A stretch of 56,598 nt of DNA from an uncultured Lachnospiraceae bacterium. Its GTDB lineage: Bacteria > Bacillota > Clostridia > Lachnospirales > Lachnospiraceae. Positions 34,679-43,978 of the stretch are shown here, in pieces (position 1 is the first letter of the stretch; the number at the start of each line of letters is the position of its first letter). Position numbers and translations under genes: made by a program. The notes under the pieces are model-generated. The model did no database searches, had not been told where the DNA came from, and saw nothing but the letters and a program-made list of their open reading frames with translations. The stretch spans positions 1 to 56,598 of the forward strand of contig CACXEU010000012.1 in NCBI GenBank assembly GCA_902766735.1, in the 5' to 3' direction.

Positions 34679-36808
34679 TTAAATTTTATTAAAAAAATTA
34701 GGATTTATAGATTTCAATTTCTCTACTCGAAAATCAGAGAGTTTCCCTTCTTTAAATCGCAGTTTTTGAGTTTGAATCCACGCTCCGAGATGTTCGCCTT
34801 CGTAATTCTCGCGTTTACGAACATGTAAACGGCCGGTTCCTTTCACAAAACGTTCGTATTGCTTAAAACGTCTGTCCCACTCATGCTCACGATTATTAAA
34901 ATTAAAATCTATTTTTTTAAGTAACGTGAGACGTATAGGTTTCAGCTTTCCAGAATGATAAAGTTGTTGTTGTCGATAACACCATTGACCAAGATTTTCC
35001 CCTTTATATATAGTTCTTTTAGACAGAGATACGGAGTCCGTTTCCTCTTTGTACTCAACAAGTAAATCAAACATTTTTTTCCAGTAAGATTTAGGTAGAT
35101 AAACTTTTGATTGATCCACATCTAAAATTGGAGAGGGAGTGGGACGTAGTAACTCCTGGATGATTTTGGCGGGAGGAAGACGTAGGTGGTTGTTCGTTTT
35201 CAAGTCCTTTATGGTCCAGACGTTTGCACCAAATTGTTTCACCTTGTATCTGTTATCAGAAGCATATTTTAACATATCACAAATCTGTTCCCTGGTATAA
35301 GTTTTATGACAATAAGGACAGCGTTGTCCATCAAGAAATGAAGACGGTTTGTAATATTGGATTGTGCCACATTCTTCATGCCTAATGGAAACTTTGGTAT
35401 GTTGGTCTACAAATCCCTTGATTATCGAATATTCATCACCTACCAGCTCCTTTATACGTTGTTCGTACAAGGTATCTGTCATATCACTGGCATTGCATAT
35501 GCGACAGCCGGGAAAGTTTATAAACTTATGGTAGTTACATACAAAAGTTTGACCACAGGTTAAATGTTTGACTGTTATGGGGGATAGCGTTCCAGTATAG
35601 TTGATTAGTTTAAAATCTCCCAGGGATTCAATGTTATTTTTAGCCTCAGCCTTCGTAACAGTACTCTCACATATACATCGAACTCCTTCGAAAAGAAAGG
35701 AGCGTGGTTTGAGTCGTGTTATTGTTTTGCATGAACAATGATAAAACTCTGTTGGTGTGTTTAGTCCTAGGAAGTTACCTTGTAGATTATAATGCCCTAA
35801 AGTCATATTGTTTATTAAGTCTTTTAATTGTTTTTCTTCTGGAACATACTGCGTACAATGTGGACATTTCCAACCACGGGAGTGGGCGTGTTCAGTCATA
35901 TAATAGACCTGGTTGCAGTCTTTGCAGATATACTGGTGTATGAGAGGTTTGTTTGTTTTGATGTATTCAAGCAGTTTATTGACATCAGGAAACAGAAACA
36001 TACATACCGGGAGGATGTTTTCCATATCAGTATAAGTTGGAGATAAAAAAGTAATCATAAAAAACTTTTCCACAGAAAAGTTTATGAGGTCATAATAAGC
36101 CCATTTTTTAATGTCAGCTTTTAAAGACTGATAATGATCATTGGCTGAGTACCCTCTTTTCTTCAATGTTTTATAAATCAGTTCCCTTATGGTTTCTGCA
36201 TCAGAATGATAACCTGATTTCAGAATTGTGTAAGCATAGTCTGCATATGCATCCAGACTTTCATTTGAAATTTCTGTTTTGACCGAATGGAAATTCTCTT
36301 TTTTAAATTCACAGGCGTGTCCGCGTTTTCCTTTGTATTCCAGTAATGCGCAATGATGGTGTGGACAAACCTTTACGCCAGACATATGGTGTTCACGATG
36401 AAAATAAGGTCTCTTGTATTGTTTAATATCTTCTTCAAAACATTCTGGACACATATAGAGTGTCTGAAAGAACCCGCTCATTGGGACGTTCAAGAGATTC
36501 TTGGTACGAAATGCATTGTTAGTACAGCGTATCTGCATATCTCTTGTCAATGCTAAGGACTCAAATGTAATATTAGTTAATGATTCATATAACTTTCCGG
36601 AATCTACAGAAGTATAGAAACACTCACACATTCGATAGAAACCAAAGCGGATATCCGCAGGCATTGTGCCTATACGGTTATATGTAGGATGAATAAACGT
36701 CTTTGCAAATAAGGAAAATTGCAGTGCGTTTTCTTCGGCGAGCCGATGTACCCATGAGTATAGCAACTCATTTGGAAAAGGGCTTTTAAAAACAGGTATG
36801 TGACTCAT
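34679..36808 (-). CDS. tniQ: TniQ/TnsD-family target-selection protein with zinc-ribbon array and HA repeats
   Basis: About 709 residues. The TniQ domain (HIPVFKSPFPNELLYSWVHRLA, then MCPECF ~119-123 and VCPHHHCALLE ~147-156) directs Tn7-like transposition. It is followed by four Cys-pair units of the pattern C-x-C...F-x2-G-x-RC-x2-C at ~295-318, 358-380, 418-438 and 477-500, and by two helicase-associated (HA, Myb-like) repeats at ~576-635 and 644-703 (NLGQWCYRQQQLYHSGKL and HLGAWIQTQKLRFKEGKL). These extra domains are good candidates for reading the target DNA. The start at 36,808 has AAGGAG; an upstream in-frame ATG at 36,838 abuts the tnsC stop without one. It is the last gene of the tns operon. 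Confidence 0.85.
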   Translation of the reverse strand: MSHIPVFKSPFPNELLYSWVHRLAEENALQFSLFAKTFIHPTYNRIGTMPADIRFGFYRMCECFYTSVDSGKLYESLTNITFESLALTRDMQIRCTNNAFRTKNLLNVPMSGFFQTLYMCPECFEEDIKQYKRPYFHREHHMSGVKVCPHHHCALLEYKGKRGHACEFKKENFHSVKTEISNESLDAYADYAYTILKSGYHSDAETIRELIYKTLKKRGYSANDHYQSLKADIKKWAYYDLINFSVEKFFMITFLSPTYTDMENILPVCMFLFPDVNKLLEYIKTNKPLIHQYICKDCNQVYYMTEHAHSRGWKCPHCTQYVPEEKQLKDLINNMTLGHYNLQGNFLGLNTPTEFYHCSCKTITRLKPRSFLFEGVRCICESTVTKAEAKNNIESLGDFKLINYTGTLSPITVKHLTCGQTFVCNYHKFINFPGCRICNASDMTDTLYEQRIKELVGDEYSIIKGFVDQHTKVSIRHEECGTIQYYKPSSFLDGQRCPYCHKTYTREQICDMLKYASDNRYKVKQFGANVWTIKDLKTNNHLRLPPAKIIQELLRPTPSPILDVDQSKVYLPKSYWKKMFDLLVEYKEETDSVSLSKRTIYKGENLGQWCYRQQQLYHSGKLKPIRLTLLKKIDFNFNNREHEWDRRFKQYERFVKGTGRLHVRKRENYEGEHLGAWIQTQKLRFKEGKLSDFRVEKLKSINPNFFNKI

Positions 36809-36838
36809 AAGTTTTCTCCTTGTAAAAAAATCTTTCAT

Positions 36839-38428
36839 CTAGTCTTGCGTGATAAAATCTTGCATCATTTTAGTGCTGATTTGTGGTACAGTTTTGGATG
36901 AACCTGTAGAATGTGTTTTTTGAATAGCAGTTATTGCTTCAAGAACTAGTTGAGTTAATTCCTTTGTGGATTTACCATGAGAGGAACTATCATTTTTTAC
37001 TTTGTTGTAAGCAGATTGAATAATTTTATCGCTGAAGTCAGAGATAGATTTAATGTTTGTAGCGATTGTAAAAAGTTCACTGCTATCCGTCAGCTGTGCA
37101 TTGGACATAATGGCCTTTGAGGCATTTTCCTGACGTGTTTGGCCAAGAAGTAGATTCATTTGTTCCTCGGCATTCCTGCGAATGCTGTCGAGTTTATTAA
37201 AATTATCAGGTGTTTCCAGATTTGCAAGAACTTCCTGAATACCTGGGAAATACTTTTTGGCAACATATTTTACAAACTTGCCATCAACGCATGGTCGTTT
37301 CTTTTTAGAGAGATATTCATAGGTCATGCAAATATAAATGCTGATTAACTGTTCAACAATGCCTTTGGTAACATCGTAAAGAGCATGGAATAAATCTTCA
37401 TTCAGCGTGATTTGCTGATCAAACCATTGATAACGGAGCAGCATATGTATAAGAAAATGGAAATAATCAGTGTCGTGACAATAAAGGTTCCCGTTAATGA
37501 CTTGTCCAATACGTCTAGCGGTTCGTAGTTCATTAAACATCAAATCCTTCGCGTCTTCTGTTCCTACAACAGCCATTGCAACTTTCGTACGATTAGCAAG
37601 AGTTAATAGGGAGTCAAAAGAATTTTCCTTCGTATGCTTGAAGTCAATTAATTGAATTTCATCAAAAATTATGATACCAATAGCAAAAAGATCAATGAAC
37701 TTTTTTACCATATCAGCCTTATTTCCAAGCCCCCGAGTTCTTTCAATTTGGCTTTCGTAGACGGGAGATGTATTACCAAGAGCCTTGTCAATTGCTTCGC
37801 CAATGCCTTTATAAAGAGCTACAAAATTGCTGTTGGCTACACAGTTAACAACAAGGTAAAGGATTTGTACATGTGTTCTGTCATTTTTATCTGGGTGCAA
37901 GATTACCTGTGGGTAGTGCTCCAGCAAGATGCTAATTGATGAACTCTTACCACAACCGGAATACCCAATGAGTGAGAATCCAGCATTGGTGGCATTTGCA
38001 CTATCACCTCGTAGGATTTCTGACGTTTCCTGCTCTTTATTTTCTGCAACATATGTAGCCTGATAAGGTTTTAGTTTTAAAGAAGCACGTTCTCGGTAAG
38101 AACATAGGATTGATTGATAAAATTGAAACTCCAATTCTTCATGAAACGGAAGCGGAAACCTTACATGCCTCAGCATTCCTGCTTGAAGCATTCGATCTAG
38201 TTTGGGTAATTGCTTTACCTTGTCGGGGCGATAACTGAGATAATCCCTAGTATATGCCTCATGTACATCGGTATTTTGCCTTGGATACGGCAGTGCCTCT
38301 ATATATGGATTGCCTTTATCCATTGGCACCTTTGCAGGTATATATCTTGCCTGAACAGTATTGTTTTTTGTAAAATCACAGTCTTCATATTGAGAAAGAC
38401 CATTAATCTTTTCGTAACTGTATTCCAT
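36839..38428 (-). CDS. tnsC: TnsC-type AAA+ ATPase transposition regulator
   Basis: About 529 residues. Walker A is LIGYSGCGKSSS (~154-163), Walker B GIIIFDEIQLIDF (~251-263), with an AVVGTEDAKDL sensor-like strand after it. TnsC links the target-bound TniQ/TnsD protein to the TnsAB transposase and controls target immunity. The start at 38,428 is preceded by AGGAGG that overlaps the tnsB stop codon; an upstream ATG at 38,497 lies inside tnsB and has no such site. Its C-terminal region (~350-529) is low-complexity and helix-rich, possibly the part that contacts TnsA/B or TniQ. Confidence 0.92.
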   Translation of the reverse strand: MEYSYEKINGLSQYEDCDFTKNNTVQARYIPAKVPMDKGNPYIEALPYPRQNTDVHEAYTRDYLSYRPDKVKQLPKLDRMLQAGMLRHVRFPLPFHEELEFQFYQSILCSYRERASLKLKPYQATYVAENKEQETSEILRGDSANATNAGFSLIGYSGCGKSSSISILLEHYPQVILHPDKNDRTHVQILYLVVNCVANSNFVALYKGIGEAIDKALGNTSPVYESQIERTRGLGNKADMVKKFIDLFAIGIIIFDEIQLIDFKHTKENSFDSLLTLANRTKVAMAVVGTEDAKDLMFNELRTARRIGQVINGNLYCHDTDYFHFLIHMLLRYQWFDQQITLNEDLFHALYDVTKGIVEQLISIYICMTYEYLSKKKRPCVDGKFVKYVAKKYFPGIQEVLANLETPDNFNKLDSIRRNAEEQMNLLLGQTRQENASKAIMSNAQLTDSSELFTIATNIKSISDFSDKIIQSAYNKVKNDSSSHGKSTKELTQLVLEAITAIQKTHSTGSSKTVPQISTKMMQDFITQD

Positions 38429-38438
38429 ATAGTACCTC

Positions 38439-40562
38439 CTAATGTCGGTTGCGAAAATCTTCAATTGCTTTGGACCAATAGTCTGGATCATTGACATCCA
38501 ACTCTAAGTGAGAAGGAGTTGACTTTGGTATTTCTTCTTGTGAAATAGCATAAGGATTGGGCTCTAGTCGGGTTGCAATCTTGTTTGTATGTGAAATCAT
38601 TTGTTTATCTAATTCTCTTGCATGTCTTATGTTTTTATCATTTGAAATAGTATCTTTTTTTGCATTACGGACAATAGAGCTATTAAATGAATGTCTATGC
38701 GCGGAGATTTCTTCGTTTTGTCTAGCGCCTAGGGCGTTAATTTTCTTCTTCTTAGTGTCATAAAGCAGATACTCTGCCATAGTCATGCCAATATAATCAC
38801 CATTACCTGTTTTCGTAGTATTTAGTTCGGCAACCATCAGCAGATTGTCCCGAATGTAATATATTCGGCTAACATCCCGCATATCCATACGAGCTTCAAA
38901 AGGAATTTGTTTTTTTCCAGCATTAAACATTTCGCGATTAAGATGTTTGTCATTCGGATTGTAATAGTAAAGTCCCTTATAGATAATGCCATTTCGCGAA
39001 ACCTTTGCATTGATAGGTGACATCAAATCATAAAGATATTGAGCCTTATTAGTAATTTTCCGAGGATGTCCAAATTTGTTGATACCAAAAGTCCAAAGAC
39101 GTGCAGGAATCGGTGGAACATCTTTTTCAAGCATTTCCTTTGTTAACTGATATGTAGGAAGATTCTTTTGGTTGTGAGTCCATACAAAATTGATAATCAA
39201 TTTTGTAAAATCATCAATAGTTAATGTTGCTTCCTTATGGTGATTGGAGTCATATCTTTTTTCAATCAGACCATAATTTTCCAAGTGTGCATTCAAGGAC
39301 TCATGCATCTGATGGAATGACTGTTCAACGGTACCTTTGAGAGAACCAGAAGCGCCTGAAACGATATGCTTTTCAATTCCGAGTGAAAGGCATAGTTTTT
39401 CGAAATTTTGACTCAAAAATTCGGAACCTCTATCCACTCTGATTCGCCTTGGAAGAATGTTTGATGGCCAAATATCATCGTTCTCAAAATCCATATCGAA
39501 TTTAGCACAGAATGAGTGTTTGTCATCAAACAGATTTAAAAACAAGTTAGTAACACCAAGATATGAGTTGTTATCTAATGATACAGACATAGCAAGAATC
39601 ATTCGTGTATATACGTCAATCATAAAATATACGATAGGACGACCAATTGATTGGCTATCATTTATTGAAGAAACGAGAGAAACATCTGCCTCACATGCGT
39701 CAATTTCCACCATATCACACGGGCCCATAATACCGTAAAGAGAATCACTTAATAACAAGCGCTTGTTGTTACGTTGCTCTGCAGCAGAGGTTTTGATTTT
39801 ATCTTTTTCTTGCTTAGATAGATGGGTGTCAACATAGTGCCAAAACTGTCGGTATGTTGGTCTATCTGTATCTGGTAGTAGGTGTGTTGAGGTAATACCA
39901 TTTTCAACAACGGTATGTGAATAGTGTAGTAGCAGAATTCTGTCAAAAGCCTTTTTTATAGTTTTGTCTCTGCCGGATTTATAATATTTCAGGCCTTCCT
40001 CAAATATTTTTTGCATATTTTCATCTAAAATTAAATGAGAATTATCAAAATACTTGGAGCGTGCGCCAGGTTTCTTTTGATAATGATACTCACTTTGTTT
40101 ACCGCGGAAATGTGTTTTATCTATGAGCGAGTTTTTATCAAAACCGGATTGAAAGTATCTGGTGCATACATGCCAAAAAGAGTTCAATGGAATAGAATAA
40201 TATTCAAGAATCTTTTTCAATTCAGGCTTTGATTTGCTACCCATAAGCTCCATATAAGTTGGACCATGTACACTTAACACTTCATTCATAAGTTGTAATC
40301 GAATCTCATATTTTTCTCTTGTTTTCTCAGGAAGTGAATCAACATCGACAACTCTTGTATTTTTTTCTATGGGTTCAAATACAATGTCTCCATCTAAAAT
40401 GAGGTTATGTAGTACATTCTTTAAATGTTCAATCAGAATAAATCGTGTGGTATCTAATTCGCATAGTATGTATGACGTGCCAGTTATTGCAATTACACGG
40501 TATCTTGTACATGTCTTAGTGTCTGCTAAAATAGTTCCAACAGAAATTACTTTATCTTCCAT
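38439..40562 (-). CDS. tnsB: TnsB-type DDE transposase
   Basis: 707 residues. Retroviral-integrase-like core with catalytic residues Asp288 (MVEIDACEAD), Asp377 (IRVDRGSEF) and Glu413 (SLKGTVEQSFHQM), followed by a Mu-transposase-type C-terminal beta domain (NKAQYLYDLMSPINAKVSRNGIIYKGLYYYN). It cuts and joins the 3' ends of the element and binds the ACATTTTAA end repeats. The start codon overlaps the tnsA stop by 11 bp, and tnsC follows directly, so tnsA-B-C-tniQ is one operon. The last ~130 residues are polar and should contact TnsC. Confidence 0.95.
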   Translation of the reverse strand: MEDKVISVGTILADTKTCTRYRVIAITGTSYILCELDTTRFILIEHLKNVLHNLILDGDIVFEPIEKNTRVVDVDSLPEKTREKYEIRLQLMNEVLSVHGPTYMELMGSKSKPELKKILEYYSIPLNSFWHVCTRYFQSGFDKNSLIDKTHFRGKQSEYHYQKKPGARSKYFDNSHLILDENMQKIFEEGLKYYKSGRDKTIKKAFDRILLLHYSHTVVENGITSTHLLPDTDRPTYRQFWHYVDTHLSKQEKDKIKTSAAEQRNNKRLLLSDSLYGIMGPCDMVEIDACEADVSLVSSINDSQSIGRPIVYFMIDVYTRMILAMSVSLDNNSYLGVTNLFLNLFDDKHSFCAKFDMDFENDDIWPSNILPRRIRVDRGSEFLSQNFEKLCLSLGIEKHIVSGASGSLKGTVEQSFHQMHESLNAHLENYGLIEKRYDSNHHKEATLTIDDFTKLIINFVWTHNQKNLPTYQLTKEMLEKDVPPIPARLWTFGINKFGHPRKITNKAQYLYDLMSPINAKVSRNGIIYKGLYYYNPNDKHLNREMFNAGKKQIPFEARMDMRDVSRIYYIRDNLLMVAELNTTKTGNGDYIGMTMAEYLLYDTKKKKINALGARQNEEISAHRHSFNSSIVRNAKKDTISNDKNIRHARELDKQMISHTNKIATRLEPNPYAISQEEIPKSTPSHLELDVNDPDYWSKAIEDFRNRH

Positions 40563-41202
40563 AGTTTTTCCTCCATTTCATATAGTCGTTTAAATTGGTA
40601 ATCGGTATGGTTTCCATGTCGTATGGTAATTGCTTTGTGGCAATCATATGCTTGATTTGAGTCCATTCATCAAAAACAGATGATTTATCATAGTATTCCA
40701 TTACAATGCGTAGGTTGTTGACCAGTATCAAGTTTGCATCGGATTTGTAAAGAAGGGTAAAATGGACGTTACGTTTTGTCCAATACATTCTTTCAATAAA
40801 CAGTTTCTCAATAGTTCTTGAAGATAAATCTCTATTTGGTTTGACGGAATAAGCATGTAGTTTTCCATTGGCTTTGGTGACAAGGAAATCAGTAGTCATT
40901 AGACAATCCTTTTTTCCAGGTGGCTTAAGTCCATAGGTATTTGCAATTGCGTCTGTATCAGATCTATTTAAGGGGTATTGTTCACGGATATCGACATTGT
41001 TATCATCCCAACGCAGGGTATAGTACCAATACATCTCTCCTTGAGAGAGGCAGTGGATGCCACGCTTGGTTTTCCAATCGGGAATAACAACGGAGGTTCC
41101 TCGACTATTGAAATCTTGGATGTGGATATAAGGTTGGTAGTCGGCTCCAACGCCGGTACCATATTTGCGAATCCTTTTTGTTTCTAAAGATGGCCTTCTC
41201 AT
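40552..41202 (-). CDS. tnsA: TnsA-type endonuclease subunit of the transposase
   Basis: 216 residues. Restriction-endonuclease fold with likely catalytic residues Glu56 (LSQGEMYWYY), Asp105 (MTTDFLV) and Lys121 (YSVKP), whose spacing follows Tn7 TnsA (Glu63, Asp114, Lys132). TnsA cuts the 5' ends so that the element moves by cut-and-paste. Having both TnsA and TnsB separates it from Tn5053-like elements. It is the first gene of the tns operon; a 270-bp AT-rich intergenic region separates it from a divergent XRE regulator. Confidence 0.93.
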   Translation of the reverse strand: MRRPSLETKRIRKYGTGVGADYQPYIHIQDFNSRGTSVVIPDWKTKRGIHCLSQGEMYWYYTLRWDDNNVDIREQYPLNRSDTDAIANTYGLKPPGKKDCLMTTDFLVTKANGKLHAYSVKPNRDLSSRTIEKLFIERMYWTKRNVHFTLLYKSDANLILVNNLRIVMEYYDKSSVFDEWTQIKHMIATKQLPYDMETIPITNLNDYMKWRKNYGR

Positions 41203-41330
41203 TTTTACCGCCTTTCAAAGTGCAAATTTTTCGGTTGCAAAAATAAGATGATAGAAAAATTAGTAGAAAAGACTAGAATGTGCTCATATTCATCTAAAAA
41301 AGCTTAATATGTTCTAAAAAAATATAAAAT

Positions 41331-41347
41331 AATAGCAAAATGCTATT
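41331..41347. promoter_or_regulatory. Possible operator in the tnsA/XRE intergenic region
   Basis: Perfect inverted repeat AATAGCA-AAA-TGCTATT between the divergent tnsA and XRE regulator genes. It could be the binding site of that regulator. The surrounding 270 bp (41,203-41,473) are AT-rich and hold several TATAAT-like boxes but no further clear repeat. Confidence 0.4.
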
Positions 41348-41473
41348 GTTTTTGGGTGGATTTATTATAATACTTTTTTATGATTAATTGCAAGAGAAAA
41401 ATTGTGTTACTAATGGATTTTTTATAATTAATCAGTTAAAATAGAATAAAAGAGCAAGAATAGGAACGGATAA

Positions 41474-41992
41474 ATGGAGAAAAATAACATAAAAACAGAA
41501 AAAAGAGGTAATCAAAAAGATGCCGATTTTTTGCGTGAGGTAAGATCAAAATATCATTATAGTCAGAGAAAATTTGCTGAAGAGATAGAGTATGGTTATT
41601 CTACGATTGCTAATGTAGAAGCACAGTATATTCCAATGTCAAAAAAATTAAGGGAGAGAATAAGGGAATACGAAGAAAAAAACATAGATAAGGATTTAAG
41701 CAAATGTTTATATGAGTATTCGATTAAGCAAGGTGCGTCAGAAGCAGAAGCAGAAAGATTGGCTGGTTCATTGTATAAACTTTTTCCAGATTTTAGTGGT
41801 TCCAAAAAAGAAGGAATAGTTTATTATGCGTGGTTGTTTAACGCTTTTGAACATTTGTCTGATATTGGAGCGCACCTAAAAGGATCTATGGATAGAGATG
41901 AAGTATTTACTGCGGATATAACAGATAAATATCATATGAGTAGAATCGTTGATTTTGCAGAAGATATGTATAAAAAGAATGTTAAAAATTAA
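41474..41992 (+). CDS. XRE-family regulator divergent from the tns operon
   Basis: 172 residues. Helix-turn-helix at ~residues 18-60 (FLREVRSKYHYSQRKFAEEIEYGYSTIANVEAQYIPMS) followed by an alpha-helical C-terminal domain of unknown type. It sits back-to-back with tnsA, the usual place for a regulator of transposition genes, and the C-terminal half of a homologous gene survives at the same relative position in the decayed element 2 (51,391-51,541). Control of tns expression is therefore a reasonable inference. The ribosome binding site is weak (AGGAACGG). Confidence 0.8.
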   Translation: MEKNNIKTEKRGNQKDADFLREVRSKYHYSQRKFAEEIEYGYSTIANVEAQYIPMSKKLRERIREYEEKNIDKDLSKCLYEYSIKQGASEAEAERLAGSLYKLFPDFSGSKKEGIVYYAWLFNAFEHLSDIGAHLKGSMDRDEVFTADITDKYHMSRIVDFAEDMYKKNVKN

Positions 41993-42008
41993 AATGAGGA
42001 GGGGAAAT

Positions 42009-42170
42009 ATGGGAATATGAGAAAAAAGTCTTGGGCTTCTTAAAGGGATGAAGTCAGGTAATAGTGACACAAGTAAAAAAGGGTGGATCGTTTCGGGAAG
42101 TAAATTAGACGGAAGTAAAATAAAAAAATCAGAAGACATATTTGTTGATGCGTTATGTGCAGGTTTATAA
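42009..42170 (+). pseudogene. Degenerate small ORF, repeat cassette copy 1
   Basis: Frame MGI-stop-EKSLGLLKGMKSGNSDTSKKGW... ends at 42,170 and is interrupted by a TGA at codon 4. Two further degenerate copies (EKNFGGLKGVTSNNGDTGDFGK and EKNFGFLKGVTSNNGDTGDFGK) occur at 48,008 and 51,549. All three lie at the start of a cargo segment, copies 1 and 3 just after an XRE gene or its remnant. The product is unknown. Confidence 0.5.
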
Positions 42171-42280
42171 CCGTATATAAGATAATAGAATAGAAATTTA
42201 TGCACAAATATGAAGAACTTGAGTGGAAAGTAAAACACTTTCATAATACCATATAGAAGTGGAGGAAAATATCAAGAGAC

Positions 42281-42313
42281 ATTCACTTATTTATTAGTAA
42301 ATAAATAGTGAGT
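42281..42313. other. Inverted repeat in cargo intergenic region
   Basis: TTCACTTATTTATT and AATAAATAGTGAG form a hairpin of ~12 bp about 50 bp before the HsdR_N gene. It could be a weak terminator or an operator; the rest of 42,171-42,356 shows nothing else. Confidence 0.4.
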
Positions 42314-42356
42314 CTACAAGGAACTTTAGTGCGAAGATAATGAGGTTATAATAAAA

Positions 42357-43526
42357 ATGATAGGAAATAAATTACCACCAATATATAAACGTAATGGAAA
42401 AGAATGTTATTTAGATCCGATAAGAAAGAAGTTGATATATATTACTCCGGAAGAGACAGTTCGGCAGAAAATCATTTCATCTCTAATCAATGAATTAAAT
42501 GTGCCAGAAGAAATGATTGTAGTGGAGCAACATTTATCTCATTATGGAATTAACTCACAGAAAAGGGCAGACATTGTTATCGAAAAAGTTAATGAGGACA
42601 ATATGTTGTGTCCTATTGCGGTTATTGAATGCAAGGCCCCAGAGGTTTATTTAGACGATAAAGCTCGTAACCAAATGATTGAATATTGTGATTTACTAGG
42701 TGCAGATTATGCCATGATGACAAATGGGAACGACGAATTATGTTATAAATATAGTTATGAGAAATCTGAGTATTTTTCATTAACAGCATTGCCAAAGTAT
42801 GAAGATATGCTTCAGGATAACTATATTGAGTGGAATAGAGGAGAACTGCCAGAAAGAATTCCGTTTGAGGAACTTAAAGATTATCTTGAGGCGGGGTATT
42901 GCGATCGGGACATAGGTAAATCAACACCAATGGAAATTGCAGTTCCTATTTTAAATTTGTGGGAAGGCTTACTTGATGTAAGGACAAAAATTCCAGTAGG
43001 TAACTATGGCTTGTTTGAATTGATTGAAGATTATGGTGTAAGAATGCTTACCTACGGTAATTCCGGCGGTGGAAAATTTTGGGGACCATACAGATCGTTT
43101 TTAGTAAAAGTAGATGATAGTGTTGAGTTTTATTCAATTGGTGTATCCACATACATAACAACTGCAAATCCACAAAATGTGAGGACCTGTATTTCGGTTG
43201 CTCATGATGACGAGAAAATGGCACATCATGCTTTACAGCTAGTGGTAGATGATAATTTGATTGTGAGTGGAAATAAAATTGACTTTTATCATCATGGAAG
43301 AATTGGTATTGGTAATATAGGAAGTGGGAAAATTGAAGAACTAAGAAGGTTTGTTAGAGAAAAATATCCTAAAATTATTTATAAGAATAAATTCTATCTA
43401 GGCAGTTTAAACAATGACAGATTATTTCGTTTAGACAATAAAGATGTCATTTCTCTAATTAAAAACTTAATATCATATGCAATAGTAAGGGATGAGTATA
43501 GAGAGTTTGTAAAAAACAATAGATAG
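42357..43526 (+). CDS. HsdR N-terminal-domain (PD-(D/E)XK nuclease-like) protein
   Basis: 389 residues. Residues ~20-140 match the type I restriction enzyme R-subunit N-terminal nuclease fold: KRADIVIEK (Asp72) and IAVIECKAPEVYLDDKARNQMIEYC (Glu91-x-Lys93). No helicase follows; the remaining ~230 residues are a beta-rich domain I cannot name (VPVGNYGLFELIEDYGVRMLTYGNSGGG...). Stand-alone HsdR_N proteins are frequent on mobile elements and are suspected of DNA defence. No hsdM or hsdS gene is near. Start at ATG 42,357 without a strong ribosome binding site. Confidence 0.75.
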   Translation: MIGNKLPPIYKRNGKECYLDPIRKKLIYITPEETVRQKIISSLINELNVPEEMIVVEQHLSHYGINSQKRADIVIEKVNEDNMLCPIAVIECKAPEVYLDDKARNQMIEYCDLLGADYAMMTNGNDELCYKYSYEKSEYFSLTALPKYEDMLQDNYIEWNRGELPERIPFEELKDYLEAGYCDRDIGKSTPMEIAVPILNLWEGLLDVRTKIPVGNYGLFELIEDYGVRMLTYGNSGGGKFWGPYRSFLVKVDDSVEFYSIGVSTYITTANPQNVRTCISVAHDDEKMAHHALQLVVDDNLIVSGNKIDFYHHGRIGIGNIGSGKIEELRRFVREKYPKIIYKNKFYLGSLNNDRLFRLDNKDVISLIKNLISYAIVRDEYREFVKNNR

Positions 43527-43742
43527 GAAAAAAGTTTTAGTAATTTATTTCATTGCTAAATGTAAAAAAAGGAATGTTGCATTTGCAACGGGATATATTC
43601 TGCATTAAAACGAAAAAGAACAGAAGGTTATATCAGTTATGAGATTCAGGGGAAAATTGATGCTGGTTCATTAGTTGTATTTAAAGTTACTAAAGATGGA
43701 AAGAAACTTTAATGCTTTATAGAGATGTTGAGGAAAGAATAA
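43527..43742 (+). other. Intergenic with gene debris and a GTTGCA palindrome
   Basis: An open stretch ending in LKRKRTEGYISYEIQGKIDA...KKL (stop near 43,712) has no start codon and looks like the tail of a lost gene. Around 43,575 the palindrome GTTGCATTTGCAAC occurs; its complement is found again in the right end of the transposon. Confidence 0.35.
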
Positions 43743-43949
43743 ATGGGACTAAAAAAGTATTCGATTGATCTAAAAAAAGAGGGATTAAGTCAAGGCAGTA
43801 TCAATCAAATGCGTGAAGTTCTAGGAACGATGTCTGTGAGTGGAATGTATTTTGATGAAAAGTTCCTTATGAAAATGATTAAAATTTACAAAGGGGAATT
43901 GACCACGGAAGACGTTAGAACAGAAATATTAAGAAACTATAATTCATAG
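43743..43949 (+). CDS. Small VbhA-like antitoxin-type protein
   Basis: 68 residues. The part MREVLGTMSVSGMYFDEKFLMKMIKIYKGELTTEDVRTEIL resembles the antitoxin VbhA pattern (A-S---EGM---E-----Y--GEIT-EE). The usual Glu in the inhibitory motif is not obvious, and no Fic toxin is adjacent, so it would be an orphan. The assignment is tentative. Confidence 0.4.
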   Translation: MGLKKYSIDLKKEGLSQGSINQMREVLGTMSVSGMYFDEKFLMKMIKIYKGELTTEDVRTEILRNYNS

Positions 43950-43978
43950 TAATGGTGTTCGGGAACGAAGGAGAAAAC

